DNA from: Candidatus Gastranaerophilales bacterium
Lineage (GTDB): Bacteria > Cyanobacteriota > Vampirovibrionia > Gastranaerophilales > Gastranaerophilaceae
NCBI GenBank assembly: GCA_944322785.1
Contig: CALUPW010000006.1
Span: forward strand, 1 to 64,000
Length of the DNA stretch: 64,000 nucleotides
Direction of reading: 5' to 3'
Positions 42,785 to 51,997 of the stretch are shown piece after piece; the first letter of the stretch is position 1, and every line of letters begins with the position of its first letter. Made by a program: the position numbers and the translations under genes. The notes beneath the pieces were generated by a model, which was not told the origin of the DNA, ran no database searches, and saw only the letters and a list, made by a program, of their open reading frames with translations.

Positions 42785-42851
42785 TCCTAAATCATTATAA
42801 ATTACATAAAATTAAAAGTAAAGTCTTATGTAAAGTTTTTAAAACTCAACC

Positions 42852-44147
42852 TTAAACACCTAATGATGCCATCATTTTAGCGCCGTCAGCCATAACCGGT
42901 TCGTCAGCAACTCTCTGGAATCCGGTTATCGTTGTATTGTCAACCATTGCATTGTATGTTGAAGCTATATTTTTATATTCTTCAATCATTTGTTGCTTTT
43001 TAGTTTCATCTGTTTCTTTGCTCAGGTTTTGAACCAGTTTTGTCAATTTGCCGTTCATATCTCGCAAATCTTTTCTTTCTGAATTTTCATATTTTGTTTG
43101 TTTTGCGGCGTATTCGTTTTTAGCTGAATTCAAACTTGAAATTTCACCTTCAACTTTTTCTTTGCTTGCTGTGTTTGTTTTGATTGACTTGTCAAGGTTT
43201 GTAATTTGAGTTTCTGTGTCTTGTTGTTGTTTTTGAAGATCAGCAAGTTGTTTTTCACAATCAGCTTTTTGCTGCTTCAATTGTTCGAGTTGAGCTCTGA
43301 TTTCAGCAGCATTACCATCATTACCAGCCATTGCAAGCTGTCCATTAAGACGATCAATTTGAGAATCAATTCCTCTCATTGTTGTTTTAGTGTTTTCTAT
43401 TTTAGTTTTAATTTCACCGAGTTGTCCTTCGGCTTCTGTTTTAGCTTGCGAATCACTTGTAATTTGTGTTTCATAACCATCTTTCAATTTTGTTTTTGAA
43501 TCTATCTGGCTGTTTACTGTTGCAAGCCCTGTTTCAATTTCTTTTGATGATTTTGCGGATGACAAATCGCCAAGAACATTTACGACTTCACCGCCGAGTT
43601 TTGTACCTGAGGCTGTATTTACATTTCGGTTTCCGGCAACCGGTGAAGAATTTGAAGCTTTTGTAGATGCAACAGCTTTTGTAACATCTCCCGCAAGACT
43701 GCCTAACTGATTTAACATGCCCATTGTAGACATTGCATCCATGCCGTTGCTGCGGTTTCTGTTATTCATGTTCATTGCATTTACGTATCTTTGCAACTCT
43801 TTATTCATTCTGTTAATGTCACGAGATACGCTGCGGGGGGTAGGTGCAAAACCTGTTGCGATACTTGCTGTCAACTCAGGTGTAACATTATGCATCGTAT
43901 AATCACCGGGATTAACAAATCTTGTGCCGCTTACAAATGCATTTTGACGTGTTGTGTTTTGCAAAGCTGCAAAAGCATTTTTTGCAGTTGCTGATTTTTC
44001 TGCTACGGATGAGGTTGAATTTGATGAGCCGGATGAAGATGCAGCAACTGTTTTTTCTGCATTAAATTTCGGAACGGATTTCAGACTGCCCTGTGGGAGA
44101 GCGGTCTTAAGTCCCGGTTTAAATTTTGTTGCTACGTTAATACTCAT
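42852..44147 (-). CDS. uncharacterised long coiled-coil protein
   Basis: A 431-residue protein. Residues 1-90 are Ser/Thr/Ala-rich (TVAASSSGSSNSTSSVAEKSA) and contain no signal peptide. Residues about 200-400 form a long coiled coil (IDSQIDRLNGQLAMAGN, LEQLKQQKADCEKQLADLQKQQQDTETQITNLDKSIKTN). The C-terminus is YNAMVDNTTITGFQRVADEPVMADGAKMMASLGV. Composition is unlike housekeeping neighbours and recalls secreted or scaffold proteins. KFNAEK near residue 28 is a weak relative of the FxG-type N-termini. Function unknown. Confidence 0.68.
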   Translation of the reverse strand: MSINVATKFKPGLKTALPQGSLKSVPKFNAEKTVAASSSGSSNSTSSVAEKSATAKNAFAALQNTTRQNAFVSGTRFVNPGDYTMHNVTPELTASIATGFAPTPRSVSRDINRMNKELQRYVNAMNMNNRNRSNGMDAMSTMGMLNQLGSLAGDVTKAVASTKASNSSPVAGNRNVNTASGTKLGGEVVNVLGDLSSAKSSKEIETGLATVNSQIDSKTKLKDGYETQITSDSQAKTEAEGQLGEIKTKIENTKTTMRGIDSQIDRLNGQLAMAGNDGNAAEIRAQLEQLKQQKADCEKQLADLQKQQQDTETQITNLDKSIKTNTASKEKVEGEISSLNSAKNEYAAKQTKYENSERKDLRDMNGKLTKLVQNLSKETDETKKQQMIEEYKNIASTYNAMVDNTTITGFQRVADEPVMADGAKMMASLGV

Positions 44148-44722
44148 AAAATTCTCTCTTTTATATACTTCTTATATATATAAAGTATATAATCGCTGAT
44201 AAATTGCCTTTCTGTTAATTATTTTGTAACAATTGTTTACAATAGTGTGAAACATCCGTATATCCATTTTATACCCTTAATATCTCTGTTTTATGCAGTG
44301 TTAATCTATGTACCCGAAAGTTTTAATAATTATTATCAATTATTAAAGTTGCTTAATATTGCATAAAATCCCCAAAATGCCGCAGCATGAGTTCTTCTGG
44401 AATTTGCAATAGATTGTTACCGTAACTTTACAAAAATTATGTAAATTTTTCGTCTGCTAATTTTTATTTGCCAAACCTTCTCTAAATCTCATTCTCTGGA
44501 TTCTGGTAAAAATTAATTGTAAAAAGATTGGCATGGAATGACCCTAACCTGTTTCTTTTTTTTTAATTTGTTCTATCATTGGATTACATCTTGGGAGGCG
44601 GGGATTGATAAAAATACATCCTCTCCTTTAGTCTTATAAATCCATGGAACGATTATGGTTTATTAAAATATCGTTTAAAATATGGATAAGCATTATAGTT
44701 TTTATTCGGAGGTAGTAGAGAA
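44148..44722. other. 575-base intergenic region
   Basis: AT-rich sequence between a minus-strand gene and the second CobO-type gene. No cobalamin riboswitch signature was recognised, which is notable ahead of a corrinoid gene. The CGGAGG site for the gene at 44723 lies at its end. No frame with a credible start was found and no repeat was noticed. Confidence 0.4.
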
Positions 44723-45256
44723 GTGTTAGAACATGGTTATATTCAAATTTACACGGGAGACGGAAAAGGCAAAACTACGGCATCATTAGGTCTTGCACTT
44801 CGAGCGCTCGGTCACGGCTGGAAAGTTCTTATTATACAGTTTACAAAGGGCGACAGCGCAACTTCATACGGTGAAATCGTTTCATCCTCAAAATTCCTTC
44901 CGAATCTTGACGTTGTACAGTTTGGAATGGACAGAGTATGCTATTCTCACAACGTTTGCATGGACGACTTTAAAGAAGCCAAAAAAGGATGGGAATTTGC
45001 CAAAAAAGCAATTCAATCCGGCGAATATCAGCTTATCATACTGGATGAAATCAATATTTGTACAGCAATGAATATGATTAAAGTTTCCGAAGTTAAAGAA
45101 GCTTTAATGAACAAACCGGAAAATCTGGAAATAGTTTTGACCGGACGCTATGCGCATCCGGAATTAAAGGCAATGGCTCACCTTGTTACGGAAATGAAAC
45201 CTATCAAACATTACTTTGATATGGGTGTAATGGCAAGACAGGGAATTGAGTATTAA
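44723..45256 (+). CDS. CobO/BtuR-type ATP:corrinoid adenosyltransferase, paralogue 2
   Basis: A 177-residue paralogue of 36363-36941. It has a GTG start after CGGAGG, the P-loop in YTGDGKGKTTASLGLALRALG near 9, LIIQFTKGD near 37, LIILDEINICTAMNMI near 108, EIVLTGRYAHPELKAMAHLVTEMKPIKHYFDMG and the end ARQGIEY. The eight-residue leading NPDWAKHG-type segment of the first copy is missing, so this one is the shorter form. Why two copies are kept is unknown; one may act on a different corrinoid. Ends before a terminator. Confidence 0.9.
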   Translation: MLEHGYIQIYTGDGKGKTTASLGLALRALGHGWKVLIIQFTKGDSATSYGEIVSSSKFLPNLDVVQFGMDRVCYSHNVCMDDFKEAKKGWEFAKKAIQSGEYQLIILDEINICTAMNMIKVSEVKEALMNKPENLEIVLTGRYAHPELKAMAHLVTEMKPIKHYFDMGVMARQGIEY

Positions 45257-45346
45257 TATAGAAGAGAGAGGGGAAAAATACTGCAAATCCGGCAGTAGCA
45301 AAAGACTTAAATTAATGTAAATCCTTTTTGTTTCAGAAATGAAATA

Positions 45347-45379
45347 CCGGACTGACTTCAGGGGAGGTCCGATTTTTTT
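45347..45379 (+). terminator. terminator upstream of the rpsB leader
   Basis: CGGAC and GTCCG enclose a second small hairpin (CTGACTTCAG) and are followed by a seven-T run. It separates the corrinoid gene from the rpsB transcript. Confidence 0.75.
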
Positions 45380-45480
45380 ATGATTTTTTTAAAAGGGAAC
45401 CTTAATATAAAAACACTCTTCACATTTTTTAACAATTTTACGTTTTTAATATTTTTTGAGTTTGCTAAATAAGATTTTTG

Positions 45481-45632
45481 TACTATTATATTATTGGTTA
45501 TACTAGTCCGATAGGTTTTGCCCTAGTTCAAAAGGGCGGAACGGGAAGGCTGAAATGCCGGACATATTCCGACCCCCCTGCGAATGGGACAGTATTTCCC
45601 GTAGTACTAAGTAAAAAAAAAGGAGAAAAACG
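45481..45632 (+). promoter_or_regulatory. rpsB promoter and structured 5-prime leader
   Basis: A promoter is suggested by TTGAGT near 45457 and a TACTAT/TATTAT-type box near 45481-45495. The following leader to about 45612 is much more GC-rich than its surroundings and folds by eye into several stems: GCCCT-AGTTCAAA-AGGGC (45520-45537), a closing stem ACGGGAA (45541-45547) with TTCCCGT (45596-45602), and inside it GGC-TGAAAT-GCC, CGGA-CATAT-TCCG and a CCC/GGG pair. TTATACTA (45498-45505) can pair with TAGTA-C-TAA near 45602-45610. It ends at the AAGGAG of rpsB, so ribosomal-protein feedback control is plausible. No known family matched by eye. Confidence 0.6.
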
Positions 45633-46424
45633 ATGCCAGTAGCATCTATGATTGAACTTTTGGAAGCCGGCGTACATTTCGGCCACCAAACACAAAGATG
45701 GAACCCTAAAATGAAACCGTATATTTACGGTGCAAGAAACGGAATTTATGTATTTGACCTTCGCAAAACTTCAGATTTGCTTGATAAAGCTTATGAAGTT
45801 GTAAGAGAATTTGCAGCACGCAACAAAAACATTCTCTTTGTAGGTACAAAAAAACAGGCTGCCGAAGTTGTAGCAGAAGAAGCACAACGTTCAGGCGCAT
45901 ACTATATTAACAGAAGATGGCTCGGCGGAATGCTTACTAACTTTGAAACAATCAGAGGCCGTGTCAGCAAATTAAGAGAACTGGAAGATTTCTTAAACAG
46001 CGGACACGCTGAAAAATTACCCAAAAAAGAAATCGCTCAATTGAACCGCCAGCTTTCAAAATTAAGCAAAACTTTAGGCGGAATCAAAGAAATGAGAGGA
46101 TTGCCGGATTTGATTTTTGTAATCGACCAGAAAAAAGATGAAATCGCAATTCTTGAAGCTAACAAACTCGGTATTCCGGTAATCTGCCTTGCCGATACAA
46201 ATGCAGATCCTTCAAATATTGATTACATTATCCCCGGAAACGATGATGCTATCCGTTCAATTAAATTGATTACCTCAAAACTTGCAGACGCAGTTCTTGA
46301 AGGCAAACAATTAAAAGAAAACAAAGCCAACACAACTCAAAAAATCGAAGAAATTAAAGCTGAAGATGCAGGAGTAGGTGTTGAGGAAACCGAAAAAGCA
46401 GAAGAAGTTGAAGAAGTAAAATAA
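45633..46424 (+). CDS. rpsB: 30S ribosomal protein S2
   Basis: Small-subunit protein that joins late and is needed for S1 binding. The 263 residues read [33 protein letters not shown] at the start, with [10 protein letters not shown] near 70, [13 protein letters not shown] near 93 and the [31 protein letters not shown] segment near 185. A charged tail of about 30 residues ([27 protein letters not shown]) extends past the usual end. AAGGAG precedes the start. It is followed by tsf 70 bases on. Confidence 0.97.
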   Translation: MPVASMIELLEAGVHFGHQTQRWNPKMKPYIYGARNGIYVFDLRKTSDLLDKAYEVVREFAARNKNILFVGTKKQAAEVVAEEAQRSGAYYINRRWLGGMLTNFETIRGRVSKLRELEDFLNSGHAEKLPKKEIAQLNRQLSKLSKTLGGIKEMRGLPDLIFVIDQKKDEIAILEANKLGIPVICLADTNADPSNIDYIIPGNDDAIRSIKLITSKLADAVLEGKQLKENKANTTQKIEEIKAEDAGVGVEETEKAEEVEEVK

Positions 46425-46494
46425 AACACAGGACATGCAGTCCTTCAGGGCAATATTCCGGAGGACTGCTGTTTTAAAAATATAGGAGAGAAAT

Positions 46495-47358
46495 ATGAAT
46501 ATCACAGCACAAATGGTAAAAGAACTCCGTGACAAAACAGGTGCAGGCATGATGGATGCCAAAAAAGCTCTTGTTGAAACAGACGGCGATATGGAAAAAG
46601 CTATGGACGTGCTCCGTCAAAAAGGTATGGCTTCAGCTGACAAAAAAATGGGAAGAATTGCAGCAGAAGGACGTGTTGCATCAGCTATTGTTGACGGCGC
46701 AGGTGCTATGGTTGAAGTTAACTGTGAAACAGACTTTGTTGCGAAAAACGAAGAATTTCAAGAACTTGCAAACTGCCTTGCAAAAGCAGTAGCAGAATCT
46801 AATCCTAAAGATGTTGAAACATTTGTTGCATCAACATGCCCCAAATGCGGAAAAACAATTGAAGAAGTTATTAAAGAAAAAATCGCATCTATAGGTGAAA
46901 AGATTACCTTCAGAAGATTTGTCCGTTACGAAGGGAATGTAGCAACCTATATTCACAACGGCAAAATCGGTGTTTTACTGGTAACAGATAAAGAAGATGC
47001 CGAATTAATGAACGATTTATGTCTTCATATCGCATCAAATGCACCGGAATTCTTATCAAGAAAAGAAATTCCGCAATCTGTTATTGACCATGAAACAGAA
47101 ATTGAAATGGGTAAAGAAGATTTGCAAAAGAAACCTGAAAACATCAGAGCAAAAATTGTTGAAGGCAGAGTTAACAAACTTCTTGCTGCAAAAGTTCTTC
47201 TTGAACAGCCTTTTGTTAAAAACCCGGATGTTACTATTGAACAATTGATTGAAGGAAAACTTACAATCAAAGCGTTTACAAGATACGTACTCGGTGAAGG
47301 GCTTGAAAAACGTCAGGACAATTTTGCCGAAGAAGTTATGAGTCAGGTTAAAGGCTAA
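46495..47358 (+). CDS. tsf: translation elongation factor Ts
   Basis: Exchanges GDP for GTP on EF-Tu. The 287 residues begin MNITAQMVKELRDKTGAGMMDAKKALVE (UBA-like N-terminal domain) and contain the conserved VEVNCETDFVAKNEEF near 74. The dimerisation region and the C-terminal VNKLLAAKVLLEQPFVKNP follow. A CPKC pair at residues 115-118 sits in the core insertion and is not a general EF-Ts feature; it could bind a metal. It shares the rpsB transcript and ends at a terminator. Confidence 0.96.
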   Translation: MNITAQMVKELRDKTGAGMMDAKKALVETDGDMEKAMDVLRQKGMASADKKMGRIAAEGRVASAIVDGAGAMVEVNCETDFVAKNEEFQELANCLAKAVAESNPKDVETFVASTCPKCGKTIEEVIKEKIASIGEKITFRRFVRYEGNVATYIHNGKIGVLLVTDKEDAELMNDLCLHIASNAPEFLSRKEIPQSVIDHETEIEMGKEDLQKKPENIRAKIVEGRVNKLLAAKVLLEQPFVKNPDVTIEQLIEGKLTIKAFTRYVLGEGLEKRQDNFAEEVMSQVKG

Positions 47359-47376
47359 TCAAAAAACATAAAACTT

Positions 47377-47408
47377 AAAAATGCCGGTTAAAATAACCGG
47401 CATTTTTT
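47377..47408 (+). terminator. terminator after tsf
   Basis: AAAATGCCGGTTA and TAACCGGCATTTT pair around AAA and run into a T tract. Confidence 0.92.
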
Positions 47409-47486
47409 CATGATAAATCTTTTTACGGACTTGAAAACGATTTTAAAACCTGTTATCATAATATATATACGTAGAAAGGGATTGTG

Positions 47487-47630
47487 ATGGAATTAAAAAT
47501 AAAAGAAATTTCAAAGTTTTCTGATTGCGGCAAGAACAAAACAAAACTGGTCTTTTGTGATGAAAAAATTGAAAAAGAAATAATTTTTGAAGGCGAAGGG
47601 AAAATCAAAACTCCGGTTGCCGAAGTTTAA
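47487..47630 (+). CDS. small uncharacterised protein, 47 residues
   Basis: A short frame with a GAAAGGG site 6-7 bases before its ATG and a TATATATAC box about 20 bases further up. It reads MELKIKEISKFSDCGKNKTK, then LVFCDEKIEKEIIFEGEG and ends PVAEV. The two cysteines and alternating pattern suggest a small beta fold. A strong terminator follows the stop, which supports a real single-gene transcript. Confidence 0.55.
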   Translation: MELKIKEISKFSDCGKNKTKLVFCDEKIEKEIIFEGEGKIKTPVAEV

Positions 47631-47645
47631 AAAACATAGCTTTTT

Positions 47646-47686
47646 AAAAAGTGTCTTTTGCCGTTCAGGCATAAAGACACTTTTTA
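47646..47686. terminator. bidirectional terminator
   Basis: AAAAAGTGTCTTTTGCC and GGCATAAAGACACTTTTT pair around GTTCA, between the 47-residue gene and the convergent gene at 47700. Confidence 0.9.
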
Positions 47687-47699
47687 AATTTGGAAATAT

Positions 47700-48671
47700 T
47701 TAATATGTTTCCGGCAAATCCAGAGGTGCCAGCGGCTGATTATTTACAGGATCCGGTACAGACATCGGCTCGGCTGTATCCGGAACAGGCTGATTTTCCA
47801 TTTCCGGAGGATATTTTTTTGTGCGGCGGCGAAGATGAAATCCGTCATGTTCCTCATATTCAACATTGCCGCTATCTTCTGTCACTTTAGACTGTTCTTC
47901 TGTCGTATTTGACGGAACATCCGGAACCTCCTCAATTTGAGAGGGAGCTTGCTCTTGCAGATTGTCATTATCGCCCGTTGTATTTTCATTTGTTTCCTGT
48001 TCTTCCGCCATACTGAGAATTTTTTCTGAACCTTTATAAGTATTTTCCTCTACAGGCAAAGCCTCATCATTCTCATCATTCTCATCATCATCTTTGTTTT
48101 TCAGTTTGAAATTAAGAATAAATACCTGATTTTTGTCAATTACAATGTCCTGGCCTTTTTCTACATAAGAAAGCGGTGTGCTTTCATAAAGTGAAACCGC
48201 ACCTGATTTAAGTCTGCTGCCTTTTTCATTTTTAACAGCGCCTTCAACTGCCGCATATCCCATCGAAAGACCTTTGACAAAGTGATTGCCTACACTTAAT
48301 GCTGCCGATTTGGCAACACCTTTGTAATCAAATCTTGTTGTAAATTTACCTTTTACAATTTTGTTGTCTATTCGTTCTACTTTATGTACAATCCCATAGT
48401 TATCTGTATATTCGGTAAGAATGAATGAAAATGTTGCATCCCGTTTGAGCCTTTTGGGACTTGAAACATCAACTATATCACCTTTTAATATATTACCTTC
48501 CAATATCAACAGTTCATCATCGAGATTTAAATCTGTAACAGCTTTTACGGTTAGAGTTTCCGGCGGATTTTCGGTTGTAAAATCCGAAAGAGCTTCAACT
48601 TTTATAGTTTCCGCACTGGCAGGCATAATTGCCGCAAATAAAAATGCCAATAATATTACTGCTTTTTTCAT
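47700..48671 (-). CDS. uncharacterised secreted protein with acidic/proline-rich tail
   Basis: A 323-residue protein with a signal peptide (MKKAVILLAFLFAAIMPASA, cleavage near 20). A globular beta-rich domain (about 22-195: LNLDDELLILEGNILKGDIVDVSSPKRLKRDATFSFIL, then DIVIDKNQVFILNFKLKN) is followed by a long acidic, Glu/Asp/Thr-rich low-complexity segment (about 196-285). A tail of HLRRRTKKYPPEMENQ and Pro-rich repeats closes it. It is presumably envelope-associated. No family recognised; 48683-49072 is just upstream. Confidence 0.65.
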   Translation of the reverse strand: MKKAVILLAFLFAAIMPASAETIKVEALSDFTTENPPETLTVKAVTDLNLDDELLILEGNILKGDIVDVSSPKRLKRDATFSFILTEYTDNYGIVHKVERIDNKIVKGKFTTRFDYKGVAKSAALSVGNHFVKGLSMGYAAVEGAVKNEKGSRLKSGAVSLYESTPLSYVEKGQDIVIDKNQVFILNFKLKNKDDDENDENDEALPVEENTYKGSEKILSMAEEQETNENTTGDNDNLQEQAPSQIEEVPDVPSNTTEEQSKVTEDSGNVEYEEHDGFHLRRRTKKYPPEMENQPVPDTAEPMSVPDPVNNQPLAPLDLPETY

Positions 48672-48682
48672 ATAAATTTCCT

Positions 48683-49072
48683 TTATTTTTTCTTGTAAAT
48701 AAAATTACTATTAGTCTTTAAACCGTTGCAAAAATTTTGCATTTCCGACTGGCTCGGTGATTGAATAGCACCCGGAATACGGATTCTTTGTCCGTCTTTT
48801 AAAGAAATCTCCGGATAATAGCAATATCTTCTGCGCTCTCGTTTGCTTGAGCCGCAGCGGCGGGAATTTATGGTACATGATTCAATGTTATCTGCAGAAA
48901 AGGTTGATACTACTTTTTTGCCTGTTGTGACTCTGCAGAGTCCGTTTACACATTTGACTGTTTTATAAGGCAGGAACATATATATAATTCCAAAAATTGC
49001 CAAAAATACAAGAGATACAATTGATTTGCGCCCTCTGAAAAAATAATATATTATATCATGAATATAATTCAT
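48683..49072 (-). CDS. uncharacterised single-pass membrane protein
   Basis: A 129-residue protein with one hydrophobic segment (about 17-36, IVSLVFLAIFGIIYMFLPY), a preceding basic FFRGRK that suggests N-in topology, and then a small periplasmic domain with several cysteines (KCVNGLCRV, ESCTINSRRCGSS, RRYCYYP, FCNGL). The cysteine pairs may form disulphides. It is 11 bases upstream of 47700-48671 and likely co-transcribed. No family recognised. Confidence 0.6.
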   Translation of the reverse strand: MNYIHDIIYYFFRGRKSIVSLVFLAIFGIIYMFLPYKTVKCVNGLCRVTTGKKVVSTFSADNIESCTINSRRCGSSKRERRRYCYYPEISLKDGQRIRIPGAIQSPSQSEMQNFCNGLKTNSNFIYKKK

Positions 49073-49127
49073 TAACCTTACATACCCCTCTCTTATACAA
49101 CAATTAAACCATTATTAACCGGCTCTG

Positions 49128-51953
49128 TCAAGAAAAGAACGGCTTCAAATACTGCCCTGTATAAGAATTTTTAATTTTTGAAACCTGTTTTGGTGTACCT
49201 GTTGCCACGACCTGTCCGCCGCCGATTCCGCCTTCCGGCCCCAAATCAATTATATAGTCGGCAACCTTAATTAAATCAAGATTGTGCTCAATAATCAAAA
49301 TAGTATTTCCTTGATCCGCTAACGCTTGAATTATTTTGATAAGTTTGTCCAAATCAGCCCAGTGAAGTCCGACTGACGGCTCATCCATAAGATATAAAGT
49401 TTTTCCAGTTGCCCGTTTGTTGAGTTCGGATGCCAGTTTAATTCTTTGCGCCTCGCCGCCTGAAAGTGTTGTTGCACTTTGACCCAGTTTTATATAATCA
49501 AGTCCGACATCATTTAAGGTTTGAAGTTTATGCTTGATATTCGGAACGTTTTCAAAAAATGCAAGCGCTTCTTTTACACTCATATCAAGAACATCTGCAA
49601 TAGTTTTGCCTTTGTATTTAACCTCCAGAGTTTCACGGTTGTATCGTTTGCCTTTGCAGACCGGACATTTTACATAAACATCCGAGAGAAAGTTCATCTC
49701 GATTTTATTAACACCGTCACCTTTACATGCTTCACAGCGTCCGCCTTTTACGTTAAAACTGAACCGTCCGGCTTTGTATCCGCGCAATTTTGCTTCATTA
49801 GTTTTGGCATACAAATCTCTTATGTGCGTAAACAAATCAGTATATGTTGCCGGATTTGACCTTGGAGTTCTGCCTATCGGGGACTGGTCTATGGCAATAA
49901 TTTTATCGATATTTTCAAATCCTGTAATTTCATCAACACCCTGCGGTTTTGGTTTATCTTTGCGGAGTTTGTGAAGAGCATACTGATAAATTAAATCCTG
50001 CATCAAGGTTGATTTGCCGGAACCTGAAACACCTGTCAGAACAACTATTTTCCCGAGCGGGATTTCAACATCTATATTTTTAAGATTGTTCAAATGCGCA
50101 TTTTTAACGGACAAAAACTTTCCGTTGCCTTTACGAACTTTTTCGGGCACGGGTATGAATTTTTCACCGCTCAAATATTTTCCGGTAATTGATTTTGGAG
50201 CGTCAATAATATCCTGAATTGAGCCTGAGGCTATAATTTCACCGCCGAGAACTCCGGCACGGGGACCGATATCTACAATATAATCCGCATTTCTGATTGT
50301 TTCTTCATCATGTTCGACAACAATTAGAGTGTTTCCTAAATTACGAAGTTTTATCAGGGTTTTGATAAGTCTGTCATTATCACGCTGATGAAGCCCGATT
50401 GACGGCTCATCAAGTACATACAAAACTCCTGACAGACCGCTTCCGATTTGTGTCGCAAGCCTTATACGCTGAGCTTCGCCGCCGGATAAAGTTCCAGCCA
50501 TACGGGCAAGGTTCAGATAACTTAATCCCACGTCTTTTAAAAATTTAAGTCTTGCACGGATTTCATCCAGTATTTGTTTTGCAATTTGAATATGGTATTC
50601 ACTCAACTCCAAATACAAATCCGATATGAAGTCGTATTCTTCATCAATCGGCATCAAAGTAAATTCATAAATATTTTTGCCTTTTATTTTTACCGCAAGC
50701 GGAAAAGGTTTCAAGCGGGCACCATGACATGCCGTACAGGGAGTCATCACCATATATTTTTCAATTTCTTCCCGCCAGTAATCTGCATCTGATTCATGAT
50801 ATTTTTTCATCAAATACGGAATTACCCCGGGATAGCTGTGATAACGTGTTTCGTAACGCTTTGAGGTGAACCCTTTTATCCTCATTTTTATTATGTCATT
50901 TGCCCCGTAAAGTATAATATTTTGATGTTCCACAGGCAAATCTTCAAAAGGAATATCCTGATTGATGCCGTAGTATGAAGTCACGGATTCCAGCATATCT
51001 TTATAAAATGTTGTTGAAGACTTGTCCCACGGATAAATAGCTCCCCCGTTAATTGATTTTGTTCTGTCCGGAACTACTAAATCTGGCGAAATCGTATAAT
51101 CAACACCTATTCCGGAACATCTTTCACAGGCTCCGTAGGGGTTGTTGAATGAAAAAATTCTCGGAGCAAGTTCTTCAAAACTCAAATTACACTTGGGACA
51201 TGCCAGTTTTTCACTGTATATTATTTCCTTATCGCCGACAACATCGACAATTGCAATTCCGTCGGCTTTTTGAAGCGCAATTCCGACACTGTCTGCAATT
51301 CTTGACTGAGCTTCAGGTTTTACGACAATACGATCTATGACAACCGAAATATCGTGTTTTTTAGTTTTTGCAAGTTCAATTTCATCTTCATCAAGATTAT
51401 AAATTTCACCGTCAACTTTTACCCTTACAAAACCTTCCTGACGGAGTTCTTCAAAAGTTGACTGAAATTCGCCTTTTTTACCTCTTACAACAGGTGCAAG
51501 AATTTGAATTTTTGTTCCTTGAGAGAGTTTTAAAATGCTGTTTACGATTTCATCAATTGTCTGGGGCTTAATTTCCTCCCCGCAATTCGGACAATACGGT
51601 GTTCCGGCACGGGCATACAAAAGCCGCAGATAATCGTAAATTTCAGTGACGGTTCCGACCGTTGAACGTGGATTGTTGCTTGTGGATTTCTGATCAATTG
51701 AAATCGCAGGAGAAAGCCCGTCGATATATTCAACATCGGGTTTGTCCATCTGCCCGAGAAACTGGCGGGCGTAAGTTGAAAGGCTTTCAATATACCGTCT
51801 TTGACCTTCTGCAAAAATTGTATCGAACGCAAGAGAACTTTTGCCGGAACCTGAAACTCCAGTAAAGACGATAAGTTCGTTTTTTGGAATTTCCAGAGAA
51901 ACGTCTTTTAAGTTATGTTCTTTTGCCCCTTTTATTTTTATAGAGTCTTGCAT
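49128..51953 (-). CDS. uvrA: UvrABC system protein A
   Basis: Damage-recognition ATPase of nucleotide excision repair; dimeric UvrA loads UvrB at lesions. The 941 residues carry two ABC modules: Walker A GVSGSGKSSLAFDT near 31 and GVSGSGKSTLMQD near 640; signature LSGGEAQRIRLA near 490 and LSGGEAQRIKLA near 828; Walker B as VLYVLDEPSIGL and TLYLMDEPSVGL; zinc sites as CPNCGEEI, CPKC...CERC and CEACKGDG...CPVCKG. Full length. The 3-prime end of the next gene is upstream. Confidence 0.97.
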   Translation of the reverse strand: MQDSIKIKGAKEHNLKDVSLEIPKNELIVFTGVSGSGKSSLAFDTIFAEGQRRYIESLSTYARQFLGQMDKPDVEYIDGLSPAISIDQKSTSNNPRSTVGTVTEIYDYLRLLYARAGTPYCPNCGEEIKPQTIDEIVNSILKLSQGTKIQILAPVVRGKKGEFQSTFEELRQEGFVRVKVDGEIYNLDEDEIELAKTKKHDISVVIDRIVVKPEAQSRIADSVGIALQKADGIAIVDVVGDKEIIYSEKLACPKCNLSFEELAPRIFSFNNPYGACERCSGIGVDYTISPDLVVPDRTKSINGGAIYPWDKSSTTFYKDMLESVTSYYGINQDIPFEDLPVEHQNIILYGANDIIKMRIKGFTSKRYETRYHSYPGVIPYLMKKYHESDADYWREEIEKYMVMTPCTACHGARLKPFPLAVKIKGKNIYEFTLMPIDEEYDFISDLYLELSEYHIQIAKQILDEIRARLKFLKDVGLSYLNLARMAGTLSGGEAQRIRLATQIGSGLSGVLYVLDEPSIGLHQRDNDRLIKTLIKLRNLGNTLIVVEHDEETIRNADYIVDIGPRAGVLGGEIIASGSIQDIIDAPKSITGKYLSGEKFIPVPEKVRKGNGKFLSVKNAHLNNLKNIDVEIPLGKIVVLTGVSGSGKSTLMQDLIYQYALHKLRKDKPKPQGVDEITGFENIDKIIAIDQSPIGRTPRSNPATYTDLFTHIRDLYAKTNEAKLRGYKAGRFSFNVKGGRCEACKGDGVNKIEMNFLSDVYVKCPVCKGKRYNRETLEVKYKGKTIADVLDMSVKEALAFFENVPNIKHKLQTLNDVGLDYIKLGQSATTLSGGEAQRIKLASELNKRATGKTLYLMDEPSVGLHWADLDKLIKIIQALADQGNTILIIEHNLDLIKVADYIIDLGPEGGIGGGQVVATGTPKQVSKIKNSYTGQYLKPFFS

Positions 51954-51997
51954 AACTTAATTATGACATGTAAAAGATGAATTTCAATTTTGAAATT

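Noticed and set aside
44200-44700. Possible cobalamin riboswitch before the second CobO-type gene
   Set aside because: The conserved B12-box and other riboswitch elements could not be found by eye.
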